From assembly GCA_030696545.1 (NCBI GenBank), contig JAUYSA010000057.1, positions 1 through 14,328 of the forward strand: a stretch of 14,328 nt of DNA. Direction: 5' to 3'. This document shows, in pieces, positions 1-6,851 of this stretch. Below the pieces are notes generated by a model, which saw only the letters and a list, made by a program, of their open reading frames with translations, did no database searches and had not been told where the DNA came from. The stretch is from Hyphomonadaceae bacterium (GTDB lineage: Bacteria > Pseudomonadota > Alphaproteobacteria > Caulobacterales > Hyphomonadaceae). Every line of letters starts with the position of its first letter. Position 1 is the stretch's first letter. Made by a program: the position numbers and the translations under genes.

Positions 1-441
1 CGCTTCTTCACCGTCTATGGCCCGTGGGGCCGGCCAGACATGGCGTACTGGACCTTCACGCGCGACATCATCGAAGGCCGCCCCATCCGCGTCTTCAACA
101 ATGGCCAGCTGAATCGCGACTTCACCTGGATCGAAGACATCGTCGCCGGCGTCGTGTCCACCGCGCTGGACCAGCCCCGAACCGCCAATCTGCCGCCGCA
201 CCGCATCTACAACATCGGCAACAATCGCCCGGTCCAACTCGGCCGCTTCATCGAGATTGTCGAGGATGCCGTTGGCAAGCGCGCCGAAAAGATCATGGAG
301 CCGATGCAGCCCGGCGATGTCCGCGCCACCTACGCCAACATCGATGCGCTCGCCCGTGACCACGGTTATGCGCCCACGACAAGCCTGGAGGAGGGCATCC
401 CCCGCTTCGTCAAATGGTATCGCGACTACACGAAAACCTGA
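1..441 (+). CDS. UDP-glucuronate 4-epimerase-type NAD-dependent epimerase (3' part only)
   Basis: This is the C-terminal 146 residues of a short-chain dehydrogenase/reductase (extended SDR) sugar epimerase; the start lies before the window. The reading frame is open from base 1 and begins RFFTVYGPWGRPDMA, a segment typical of UDP-glucuronate 4-epimerases (LspL/CapI type). It continues with DFTWIEDIV (usual form RDFTYVDDIV), YNIGNNRPVQL, the MQPGDV motif and a closing EEGIPRFVKWYRDY, all in the family's order. The expected reaction is UDP-glucuronate to UDP-galacturonate in the cytoplasm, supplying acidic sugar for LPS or capsule. The N-terminal Rossmann GxxGxxG and the YxxxK catalytic motif are out of view, so substrate assignment rests on C-terminal motifs. 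The stop lies 4 bases from the convergent stop of the next gene, leaving no room for a separate terminator. Confidence 0.88.
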   Translation, partial: RFFTVYGPWGRPDMAYWTFTRDIIEGRPIRVFNNGQLNRDFTWIEDIVAGVVSTALDQPRTANLPPHRIYNIGNNRPVQLGRFIEIVEDAVGKRAEKIMEPMQPGDVRATYANIDALARDHGYAPTTSLEEGIPRFVKWYRDYTKT

Positions 442-445
442 CGGC

Positions 446-1360
446 CTAAGCCGACGCAAATCCCGCTGACCAGAAACCGAACGCGGCGTTCTCGGCAGTC
501 GGTTGGCGCGTAGGGTCAATTCGTACGCCAAGCACTTCCACATTCGTGCCGCCGATCAGCGACACGCCCTGCGCAAGCAGCTTGTAGTCTTTTCCGTCCG
601 ACACATAGACGTATTGCGGGCCGGCCTTGTCGCTCGACTGCGCTGGATCGCGCGGCAAATCCGGCAGGAATTCCGGCGCGATGCCCGGTATCCAAGCTGC
701 TCCACGCTCCAGAAATCCGCTCAGGCTTTCCGCCTTGGGATAGCCGCCATTCCTGGCGTGATACGATTTCAGCGCGTCATTGATCGACACCAGGTCTGAC
801 ACGCGCTTGCGGTTCAACAGGCGGGGATCGTTTCTCGAAGCGATCAGCGGATCGTACGCATCCTCAGGTGGTTGCCCCGACGCGGTTGGCTTCGTCGTGG
901 ACGCCGGGCCGCCCTGTGCCCATGGCGGCGCTTGGACCGCGGCCATTGCGGGTTGCGGCGCGGGAGCTTCCGGTGGCTTTTCAGGAGGCCGCACAACTGT
1001 GCGCGGCGGTTCAGGCGCCAGGCCCTTGGGGGCCGCTGGCGCGGGCGAAAGCGCATCCTCTGCCTTGGCCGCCTGAGTTGCCTTCTGCGCTTTTGCCGGC
1101 GTGGTCTTTGGCGCCTTCGCTGGCTTCTCCTTCTTCTTTCCCCCGGTCGCCGCCGCGATGATGATCAGCAGCAGGCCGAAACCTGACGCGCCGCCACCCG
1201 CATAAAGAGCCATTGGCGAGAGCAGGAATTCTTTCGCCCCTGCAACGCTATCCAGCATTGAAAGGTCAAGGTTCGCGTATTGCGCACCTGCAACAGCCCC
1301 GCCGCCAAGAACCAGCAGCAAGCCCAGAAAAATCAGGAAGCCACGCACGCAATACTCCAT
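446..1360 (-). CDS. Two-helix membrane protein with Pro/Ala linker and pseudopilin-like soluble domain
   Basis: No named family was recognised for the whole protein (304 aa). The start at 1358-1360 is chosen because it directly precedes a hydrophobic helix; the frame stays open further upstream but that extension looks non-coding. Visible architecture: hydrophobic helices at about residues 6-28 and 52-72; a KKKEK cluster at 75-79; a low-complexity Lys/Ala/Pro linker to about 165; and a C-terminal domain from about 170. The last part resembles the globular head of GspG-type pseudopilins: a helix with DLVSINDALKSYHARNGGYP, then PEFLPDLPRDP, then QYVYVSDGKDYKLLAQG. It has no prepilin peptidase signal, so it is not a processed pilin. 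It lies between polysaccharide genes, and its function is unknown. It may be a cell-envelope accessory protein of that locus. Confidence 0.75.
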   Translation of the reverse strand: MEYCVRGFLIFLGLLLVLGGGAVAGAQYANLDLSMLDSVAGAKEFLLSPMALYAGGGASGFGLLLIIIAAATGGKKKEKPAKAPKTTPAKAQKATQAAKAEDALSPAPAAPKGLAPEPPRTVVRPPEKPPEAPAPQPAMAAVQAPPWAQGGPASTTKPTASGQPPEDAYDPLIASRNDPRLLNRKRVSDLVSINDALKSYHARNGGYPKAESLSGFLERGAAWIPGIAPEFLPDLPRDPAQSSDKAGPQYVYVSDGKDYKLLAQGVSLIGGTNVEVLGVRIDPTRQPTAENAAFGFWSAGFASA

Positions 1361-1498
1361 CGCCCCACGGCATCTGTAGCGCGGCGACAAGCGCCCCTCA
1401 ACAGCCCGTGATATCTTCCCGTAAAGGCGCCCTGAACCGGGGCAGGCCGCCCTCATCCCCGGATGACAATGCCGCAAATCTGGTCCACATGGAGCGCC

Positions 1499-2458
1499 AT
1501 GTCCGAGCACCCCCATATCGCAACGGCACGCCGCGTCCTCGCGCTTGAAGCCGACGCCCTTGGCCTCATGTCCCGCAGCCTCGGCGCCCCCTTTGTGAAG
1601 GCGGTCGAGACCATTCTTGCCGCCAAGGGCAGGGTGATCTGCACCGGCATCGGCAAGTCCGGTCACGTCGCCCGCAAGATCGCCGCGACCATGGCTTCCA
1701 CCGGCACGCAAGCCTATTTCGTCCACGCTACCGAGGCGAGCCATGGCGATCTCGGCATGATCGCCCAGGACGATGTCGTCCTCGCCCTGTCCAAGTCTGG
1801 CGAGACGAAAGAACTCGCCGACATGATAGGCTACGCCAAACGCTACTCCATCCCGCTGATCGGCATGACAGCGAAAGCCGACTCCACACTCGGCCGCGCC
1901 TCAGACATTCTCCTGCAGGTACCCGACGCCGCCGAAGCCTGCGCCGAAACCAACGCGCCCACGACCTCCACCACGCTGATGATTGCAATGGGCGATGCGC
2001 TCGCGGTCGCTCTGTTGGAGAGCAAAGGCTTCAAGGCCGATCACTTCAAGGTCTTCCACCCCGGCGGAAAACTCGGAGCCATGCTGCGTACCGCCGCCGA
2101 CCTCATGCACAAATCCGGCGAACTCCCGCTCGTCGCTGCCGGCACGCCCTTCATCGATGCGGTGAAGTCCATGTCTGGCAAGGGCTTCGGCGTCCTCGGC
2201 GTCACCTCCTCGGATGGCAAACTCGCCGGCATCGTCACCGACGGCGACCTCCGCCGCTATCTTACCTCGGGCAAGACTGCCGCCGTCATCGACGACGTGA
2301 TGAACCGAACACCGCTAACCGCCGCGCCTGACCAACTCGCCGCCGACGTCCTGCGCACCATGAACGAGCGCAAGATCACGCAAATCTTCGTCGTCGAAAG
2401 CGGCAAACCCGCCGGCATCATCCACATGCACGATCTCCTCAAGTCGGGTCTCGCGTGA
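1499..2458 (+). CDS. kdsD: D-arabinose 5-phosphate isomerase (KdsD/KpsF family)
   Basis: KdsD converts D-ribulose 5-phosphate to D-arabinose 5-phosphate, the first step of KDO synthesis, in the cytoplasm. The 319-residue protein has an N-terminal SIS domain (about 30-170) and two CBS domains (about 200-319). The signature IGKSGHVARKIAATMASTGT and the SHGDLGMI and HPGGKLG segments match the family. Aligned from memory to the E. coli enzyme, all four residues implicated in catalysis are present (K53, E105, E146, H187), each offset by 6 from E. coli numbering. ATG at 1499 is preferred over the upstream in-frame ATG at 1463: it has GGAG at 1491-1494 and yields the usual N-terminus. It starts a tight operon with kdsB 10 bases downstream. 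The KpsF paralogue (capsule-specific) is the alternative name. Confidence 0.95.
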   Translation: MSEHPHIATARRVLALEADALGLMSRSLGAPFVKAVETILAAKGRVICTGIGKSGHVARKIAATMASTGTQAYFVHATEASHGDLGMIAQDDVVLALSKSGETKELADMIGYAKRYSIPLIGMTAKADSTLGRASDILLQVPDAAEACAETNAPTTSTTLMIAMGDALAVALLESKGFKADHFKVFHPGGKLGAMLRTAADLMHKSGELPLVAAGTPFIDAVKSMSGKGFGVLGVTSSDGKLAGIVTDGDLRRYLTSGKTAAVIDDVMNRTPLTAAPDQLAADVLRTMNERKITQIFVVESGKPAGIIHMHDLLKSGLA

Positions 2459-2468
2459 AGACCGCACC

Positions 2469-3269
2469 ATGAAAACAGTCGTCGTCATTCCGGCGCGCTA
2501 CGCCTCCCAGCGCTTCCCCGGCAAGCCGCTGCATCTGATCAACGGCGTCTCCATGCTTGCCCGCACAGTCCGCGCCGCCCAGCTGGCAGGGCAGGCCACG
2601 GGCGCCAGCGTTCTCGTCGCCACAGATGATGATCGCATCGCCGCCCACGCCAGGGAAATCGGCGTCGCCGCCGTGATGACCGATCCCGATCTCCCTTCCG
2701 GCACGGACCGCTGCCGCGCTGCTGCCGATCTCGCGGCTCCCGATGCCGACTTCATTATCAACCTGCAGGGCGACGCCCCCTTCACCCCGCCCGAACACGT
2801 CGCCGCCCTGATCGACAACGCTGCGAAAGGCGATGTTGTCACCCCCGTCATCCCGCTCACCTGGAAAGCGGTCGACGCCCTGCGCGAGCACAAGAAGACC
2901 ACGCCCTTCTCGGGCACCACCTGCATTCGCGCTCCCGACGGCCGCGCCATGTGGTTCTCGAAGAACATCCTCCCGGCCATGCGCAAGGAAGAGAAGCTCC
3001 GCGCCGCCGGCGACATCTCCCCGGTGCTCCAGCATGTCGGTCTCTACGGCTATTCCCGCTCTGCGCTAGACCGCATCGCGAAGCTGAAACAGTCGCACTA
3101 CGAAGAACTCGAAGGCCTCGAACAACTCCGCTTCCTGGAGAACGGCCTGTCGGTCTTTGCCGTCGCCGTCGCGCCGTCGCAGCTTCCCTCCGCCGGCATA
3201 GACACGCCGGAAGACGCAGACCGCGCCACCCGCGCCCTCCGCGAACTCGGCGACCCGTACACCGCATGA
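2469..3269 (+). CDS. kdsB: 3-deoxy-manno-octulosonate cytidylyltransferase (CMP-KDO synthetase)
   Basis: KdsB activates KDO with CTP to give CMP-KDO, the donor for lipid A-core assembly or capsule. The 266 residues begin with VVIPARYASQRFPGKPL (4-20), the nucleotide-binding signature. FIINLQGDAP follows at 95-104, with the metal-binding Asp at 102. HVGLYGYSR (189-197) and SAGIDTPEDADRA (241-253), which carries the second metal-binding Asp, complete the set. The usual QGDEP is QGDAP here; alphaproteobacterial members vary at that position, so this is not taken as loss of function. The length is slightly above the usual 245-255. It lies 10 bases after kdsD, and its stop overlaps the next start as ATGA, indicating one mRNA with coupled translation. 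Confidence 0.95.
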   Translation: MKTVVVIPARYASQRFPGKPLHLINGVSMLARTVRAAQLAGQATGASVLVATDDDRIAAHAREIGVAAVMTDPDLPSGTDRCRAAADLAAPDADFIINLQGDAPFTPPEHVAALIDNAAKGDVVTPVIPLTWKAVDALREHKKTTPFSGTTCIRAPDGRAMWFSKNILPAMRKEEKLRAAGDISPVLQHVGLYGYSRSALDRIAKLKQSHYEELEGLEQLRFLENGLSVFAVAVAPSQLPSAGIDTPEDADRATRALRELGDPYTA

Positions 3270-3868
3270 CCGCGATCCTTTACATAGTCCGCCACGGCAA
3301 CACCTTCGACAAAGGCGACACTGTCACCCGCGTCGGCGGCCGCACGGACTTGCCGCTATCCACTTCAGGCCAGGCCCAGGCGCAAACCCTCGCCAGCCAC
3401 TTCGCCTCAACCACCTTCGCCACCGCCCGCTCAGGCCCACTCAAACGCACGCGCCAAACCGCAAACGCCGTCCTCGCCGTCCAACCCAACGCCCCCGAAC
3501 TCCTCACCGATCTCTTCCTCCGCGAGATTGACTACGGCCCTGACGAGAATCGCCCCGAGGAAAACGTCATCGCCCGCATCGGCCAGGCAGCGCTCGAAGC
3601 ATGGGAGCGCGACTCCATCCCGCCCCCTGGCTGGCGCGTCGATCCCGCCGCCATCATCGGCAACTGGCAGGAGCTCTTTTCCGATCTCGCTGAACAGCCG
3701 GGCTCTCACCTGATCGTCACCTCCAACGGCATCGCCCGCTTTGCGCTAGCCGCCGCCAACGCCCACCGCCCCGACGCCAAGCTCCCCACCGGCGGCTACG
3801 GCATAATCGACCTCTCGCCCGAACCCACCGTGATCGACTGGAGCTTGCGACCGCCCGTCGCGCCCTGA
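3266..3868 (+). CDS. Histidine phosphatase superfamily protein, second catalytic His replaced by Asn
   Basis: A 200-residue member of the phosphoglycerate mutase-like histidine phosphatase superfamily. The nucleophile motif V-R-H-G is at residues 8-11 (His10), with the phosphate-pocket arginine region SGPLKRTRQTA at 57-67 and the acidic motif LREIDYG at 85-91. The position that normally carries the second histidine (SHG) reads TSNG at 152-155, so that His is Asn154. The protein may therefore be altered or inactive, or belong to a subgroup using another residue. The frame is open for 315 bases upstream inside kdsB, but the ATGA overlap at 3266-3269 and the immediate RHG motif fix this start. 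It is the third gene of the kdsD-kdsB operon, where a phosphatase step (KDO 8-phosphate to KDO, normally KdsC) is needed; this link is inference. Confidence 0.85.
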   Translation: MTAILYIVRHGNTFDKGDTVTRVGGRTDLPLSTSGQAQAQTLASHFASTTFATARSGPLKRTRQTANAVLAVQPNAPELLTDLFLREIDYGPDENRPEENVIARIGQAALEAWERDSIPPPGWRVDPAAIIGNWQELFSDLAEQPGSHLIVTSNGIARFALAAANAHRPDAKLPTGGYGIIDLSPEPTVIDWSLRPPVAP

Positions 3869-3882
3869 GCCCCGCTACGTTA

Positions 3883-3901
3883 CACTTTGCAGCGCAAGGT
3901 G
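3883..3901 (+). terminator. Hairpin after the kdsD-kdsB-phosphatase operon, possible weak terminator
   Basis: CACTTTGC pairs with GCAAGGTG across an AGC triloop (8 pairs, one of them a T-G wobble), beginning 14 bases after the phosphatase stop codon. Only a short ATTT follows, not a proper T-tract, so termination here is a guess from position and symmetry. Confidence 0.35.
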
Positions 3902-3930
3902 ATTTGCCCGCGACGCCCGCCACAGGCATG

Positions 3931-3955
3931 TCACGCTCCACGTAAACCAGCGTGA
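3931..3955. promoter_or_regulatory. Inverted repeat TCACGCT-N11-AGCGTGA before the aminotransferase gene
   Basis: A perfect 7-base dyad with an 11-base spacer ends 10 bases before the ATG at 3966. The arms are 3931-3937 and 3949-3955. It could be a regulator site (the T-N11-A layout is LysR-like) or an mRNA hairpin placed where the ribosome binding site should be. No strong Shine-Dalgarno sequence is visible outside it. Confidence 0.4.
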
Positions 3956-3965
3956 GTTAGCTCCC

Positions 3966-5120
3966 ATGAACTTCATCGACCTCGCCGCCCAGCGCGACCG
4001 CATCCGCCCGCAGATCGACGCCGCCATCGAGCGCGTCGTTTCCACCTGCGGTTTCATCATGGGCCCCGAGGTCACGAACTTCGAGAAATCGCTGGCCGCC
4101 TTCGCCGGCGCGAAACACGCGCTCGCCTGCGCCAACGGCACGGACGCGCTGCTCATCCCGTTGCGCGCCTGGAACATCGGCCCCGGCGACGCCGTGTTCG
4201 TGCCCAGTTTTACTTTTGTCGCCAGCGCAGAAGTCGTGCCCCTGGTCGGCGCCAGCCCAGTTTTCGTCGATGTCCTGCCCGACACCTACAACATGGACCC
4301 CGCCAGCCTCGACGCCGCCATCGAAGCGGTGAAGAAGGAAGGCAAGCTCAAGCCCCGCGCCATCATCGCCGTCGATCTCTTCGGCCAGCCTGCTGACTAC
4401 CCCGCCATTTCCGTCATCGCGAAGCGCCACAACCTCAAACTCGTCGCTGATCAGGCGCAAGGCTTCGGCTGCACGCTCAACGGCAAACAGCCGCTCGACT
4501 GGGCTGATGTCGCCACCGCCTCATTCTTCCCGGCCAAGCCGCTCGGCTGCTATGGCGATGGCGGCGCAATCCTCACCAACGATGACTCGCTCGCGGGCCT
4601 CGTCGACTCGATCCGTATCCACGGCAAGGCGTCCGCCGAAGATATGGCCGCGAAGAAGTACGACAACGATCCACGCTATCTGAACATGCGCATCGGCGTG
4701 AACTCGCGCCTCGATGCGATGCAGGCCGCTATCCTCTCCGAGAAACTGAAAATCTACCCCGACGAACTGCACAAGCGCGACGCCATCGCCCAGCGCTACG
4801 ACAAAGCGCTCGCCCCCCACGTCCGCTCCATCCCTCGCGTCATCGCCGGCGGCTTCTCGAACTGGGCGCAATACACAATCGAACACGACAACCGCGATGC
4901 GCTCGCTGCGCACCTCAAGACCAAGGGCGTCCCCACGGCGATCTACTACCCGATCCCGATCCACATGCAGGATGTCTATTCGGTCTATCCGAAAGCGCCG
5001 GGCGGTCTCCCCGTCACGGAATCAATCCGCAACCGCGTTCTCTCCCTGCCCATGCACCCCTATCTCAGCACGGCCGATCAGGACGCGATCATTGACGCGA
5101 TCCGCGGCTTCAATGGCTAG
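3966..5120 (+). CDS. WbpE/WlbC-like PLP-dependent sugar aminotransferase (DegT/DnrJ/EryC1 family)
   Basis: A 384-residue fold-type I aminotransferase, the normal length for the family. The PLP-binding lysine is K191 within SFFPAKPLGCYGDGGA. ACANGTDAL (54-62) forms the phosphate-binding region, and D162/Q165 in ADQAQGFG are the pyridine-ring and active-site residues. GVNSRLDAMQAAIL, VPTAIYYPIPIHMQ and LSLPMHPYLS are further hallmarks. These segments closely resemble, from memory, Pseudomonas WbpE, which aminates the 3-keto intermediate on the way to UDP-2,3-diacetamido-glucuronate; that suggests amino-sugar synthesis for O-antigen. Substrate prediction inside this family is uncertain, and no matching dehydrogenase or acetyltransferase is in the window. 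It follows the KDO operon by 97 bases with its own possible regulatory dyad. Confidence 0.9.
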   Translation: MNFIDLAAQRDRIRPQIDAAIERVVSTCGFIMGPEVTNFEKSLAAFAGAKHALACANGTDALLIPLRAWNIGPGDAVFVPSFTFVASAEVVPLVGASPVFVDVLPDTYNMDPASLDAAIEAVKKEGKLKPRAIIAVDLFGQPADYPAISVIAKRHNLKLVADQAQGFGCTLNGKQPLDWADVATASFFPAKPLGCYGDGGAILTNDDSLAGLVDSIRIHGKASAEDMAAKKYDNDPRYLNMRIGVNSRLDAMQAAILSEKLKIYPDELHKRDAIAQRYDKALAPHVRSIPRVIAGGFSNWAQYTIEHDNRDALAAHLKTKGVPTAIYYPIPIHMQDVYSVYPKAPGGLPVTESIRNRVLSLPMHPYLSTADQDAIIDAIRGFNG

Positions 5121-5155
5121 GCGCAGAAAGCGGTGAGAGAGAACGGCGCGACGCC

Positions 5156-5749
5156 CTACTTCTTCCCCGTCAGCGTGTGAATGCGAACCGAGCGTACTTC
5201 CATCGTGCGATGTTTGTCAGGCGCAATCGGGCGAATACCGATGTAATCATACCCGATCGTCTCGCCGCGCGGCGGCGCATCAAACGTGAAGCGGTATGTC
5301 TGGAATTCAGTAGTCAGGTCGAACGGCTTCCAGCCCGTCTCCTGTTCCGTCTTTGCGAAATAGTTCGCCTCGAACTGTGACGCCGCAAACTCGCCCGCCG
5401 CCCGCGCCTCGACATCCACCTGTATCTGGCGATTCTCCATCGCGAATTCGATATCTTCCGCAAGCACCAGGTGCGGCCCTGATCGCGGGTCCTGATATTC
5501 TTCGGTCGCCTGCCGCGTAATGCGCATCGCCGCCGGCGTCTCGCCCGATGCCGCCACGAAGCTGATGCTGTCAAAATTGCCCGGCTGGAAGCGGTGCAGC
5601 TCCGCGTCCTTCACGGTCACGTCCTCGGCGTTGCCAGCGCCCGCGCTCACCGGCCCGGTGGGCACGCGCTCTGAGAACGGGTTCAGCGCCATCAGGATGA
5701 AGGCGCTGGCCAGAATGAAGGCGAGGGCGAAGAACACACGGTCACGCAT
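5156..5749 (-). CDS. Membrane-anchored hypothetical protein, periplasmic beta-rich domain
   Basis: A 197-residue protein not recognised as a named family. Residues 5-22 form one hydrophobic helix (FFALAFILASAFILMALN), so it is probably anchored in the inner membrane with the rest periplasmic. The remainder alternates short hydrophobic and polar segments in the manner of a beta-sandwich. The part TYRFTFDAPPRGETIGYDYIG followed by a Met-Glu-Val-Arg strand looks like a carbohydrate-binding-module type jelly roll, which is weak structural inference. The start at 5747-5749 is supported by AAGGA about 6 bases upstream. The gene is convergent with the aminotransferase and divergent from the next plus-strand gene. 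A role in envelope polysaccharide handling is possible from position only. Confidence 0.75.
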   Translation of the reverse strand: MRDRVFFALAFILASAFILMALNPFSERVPTGPVSAGAGNAEDVTVKDAELHRFQPGNFDSISFVAASGETPAAMRITRQATEEYQDPRSGPHLVLAEDIEFAMENRQIQVDVEARAAGEFAASQFEANYFAKTEQETGWKPFDLTTEFQTYRFTFDAPPRGETIGYDYIGIRPIAPDKHRTMEVRSVRIHTLTGKK

Positions 5750-5831
5750 CCCACATCCTTAGACGTCTGATTAAGCGCCCGTAAATCCTCCCGGCGCACC
5801 CTCCGGCAGCTTTCTCTGTTGTGAGCCATCC

Positions 5832-6296
5832 ATGCGCCCCGCGCCCCTGTCTGATCCCGACGTGCTGAAAGCCGCCAACATCAATCCTCACACCGGATTG
5901 GCGACCGACTATCTCAATCATTACAACGAGATAGCGATGATGATCGCCACGCTCGGCGACATGCCCGAAATGCGCGAGCCCGTACTCGAATGGCGCCCTG
6001 TCGGCTACGCTACGCATTTCCGCATGACTGCCTTCCGCGACCGCGACCTTGCCGTCGCCGCCTATGAAAGCGTGCCGCATGCCGTGAAGGAGCGTTTCTT
6101 CTCGGCCCGCCGACAAGTCGAACTCGCCATCATCGAGGTGCAGGATCTGATGGAAGCCGCGCCCGAAGGCTCTGCCCAGCTGGCCTCCCGCGCCCCCGAA
6201 ATTTTCGCCGCCATCGCCCGCCTCGGCGGCGTCATCAGCGGCGGCGAGCCGCGCGTGGCGGACACGCAGGCCGACGTGGATTCGCTCTTCTCCTGA
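5832..6296 (+). CDS. Conserved alphaproteobacterial hypothetical protein with FliM-like C-terminal tail
   Basis: A 154-residue soluble, mostly helical protein. DYLNHYNEIAMMIATLGDMPEM, a Trp-Arg-Pro-x-x-Tyr segment, FRDRDLAVAAYESVP and a predicted long helix around residues 90-110 recall a conserved alphaproteobacterial family of unknown function. The final ten residues, TQADVDSLFS, resemble the N-terminal CheY-binding peptide of FliM (SQAEIDALL-type) and sit after a flexible region. No catalytic motif is visible. The Shine-Dalgarno sequence is weak (GTGAG), so the start is less certain. It is 46 bases upstream of the GNAT gene and probably cotranscribed with it. Confidence 0.75.
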   Translation: MRPAPLSDPDVLKAANINPHTGLATDYLNHYNEIAMMIATLGDMPEMREPVLEWRPVGYATHFRMTAFRDRDLAVAAYESVPHAVKERFFSARRQVELAIIEVQDLMEAAPEGSAQLASRAPEIFAAIARLGGVISGGEPRVADTQADVDSLFS

Positions 6297-6342
6297 GCCG
6301 CCGCCGCACCTACCTTCCGGTCTCTCACAAAGGAGATCGCGC

Positions 6343-6657
6343 GTGGTTGAAGTTCCGAAGGTCAAGGTCAGCATAACCCGCGAGGACAAGCCGACGGGCG
6401 GCCGCTACGTCGCCCATGTCGAAGGCAAGCCCGAAGCCGAGATGACCTTCTCGAAAGCTGGCGAAAAGATTCTCATCATCGATCACACCGGCGTCCCCAA
6501 TGAACTCGGCGGCCTGGGCGTGGGCAAGGCGCTGGTCGAATACATGGTCATGGACGTCCGTGCCCGCGGCCTGAAGGTCATCCCCCTCTGCCCCTTCACC
6601 AACGCCACGCTCCGCAAGCACCCCGAATGGCAGGACATCCTCAAGGACCCGTTTTAA
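6343..6657 (+). CDS. Small GNAT-like N-acetyltransferase (COG2388 / Acetyltransf_CG type)
   Basis: A 104-residue minimal GNAT fold of the kind grouped as COG2388 (PF14542-like, e.g. E. coli YjdJ). The acetyl-CoA loop is at about 53-65 (NELGGLGVGKALV). The family hallmark is the end segment with Cys83 in VIPLCPFTNATLRKHPEW, including the HPE triplet at 93-95. Translation starts at GTG 6343, supported by AAAGGAG at 6329-6335 with 7 bases spacing; there is no nearby in-frame ATG. The acceptor substrate of these short GNATs is generally unknown. It is the last gene of a probable two-gene unit, followed by an unusual less GC-rich gap. Confidence 0.88.
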   Translation: MVEVPKVKVSITREDKPTGGRYVAHVEGKPEAEMTFSKAGEKILIIDHTGVPNELGGLGVGKALVEYMVMDVRARGLKVIPLCPFTNATLRKHPEWQDILKDPF

Positions 6658-6783
6658 ACAGTACGGACTATCCTTTGCCGCGGGACGATCTCCATCGCTG
6701 GCATGGCGCCAAAGACATCCGGCGAATAGCGGCGAGAACCTGCACGATGCGTTCGGAGAGAAAAAGCGCGCCTGTTTGTGCAA

Positions 6784-6809
6784 AAGGGCGCCCCGCTAGG
6801 AGCGCCCTT
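6784..6809 (-). terminator. Terminator-like hairpin between convergent genes
   Basis: AAGGGCGC (6784-6791) pairs perfectly with GCGCCCTT (6802-6809). Read on the minus strand the second arm runs into TTTT, giving a short intrinsic-terminator shape 43 bases after the stop of the small minus-strand gene. The loop can extend the stem by two more G-C pairs. It may act in both directions, also closing the GNAT gene. Confidence 0.55.
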
Positions 6810-6851
6810 CCGCTGCTGGCCCTGGGTTGGGGGCGGACCAACTTACAAACA

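Noticed and set aside
479..491. GAACGC-G-GCGTTC palindrome resembling a LexA site
   Set aside because: It lies inside coding sequence near a 3' end, does not have the GTTC-N7-GTTC form used in this group, and GC-rich palindromes arise by chance.
1437..1462. CCGGGG...CCCCGG dyad upstream of kdsD
   Set aside because: All-GC arms with a 14-base spacer are common by chance at this base composition; no promoter context supports it.
1361..1744. Upstream extension of the 446-1360 minus-strand gene
   Set aside because: It overlaps the divergent kdsD gene and its composition looks like an antisense shadow; the start at 1360 precedes a transmembrane helix directly.
2951..3265. 315-base in-frame upstream extension of the histidine phosphatase gene inside kdsB
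   Set aside because: The extension is Arg/Pro-rich shadow coding; the ATGA overlap and the N-terminal RHG motif of the 200-aa form mark the true start.
4521..4964. 147-aa minus-strand open frame inside the aminotransferase gene
   Set aside because: Antisense shadow of a strongly recognised gene; no family resemblance of its own.
5145..5155. GGCG-CGA-CGCC hairpin between the aminotransferase and the minus-strand hypothetical
   Set aside because: Only four base pairs with a triloop and no T-run; not enough to call a terminator.
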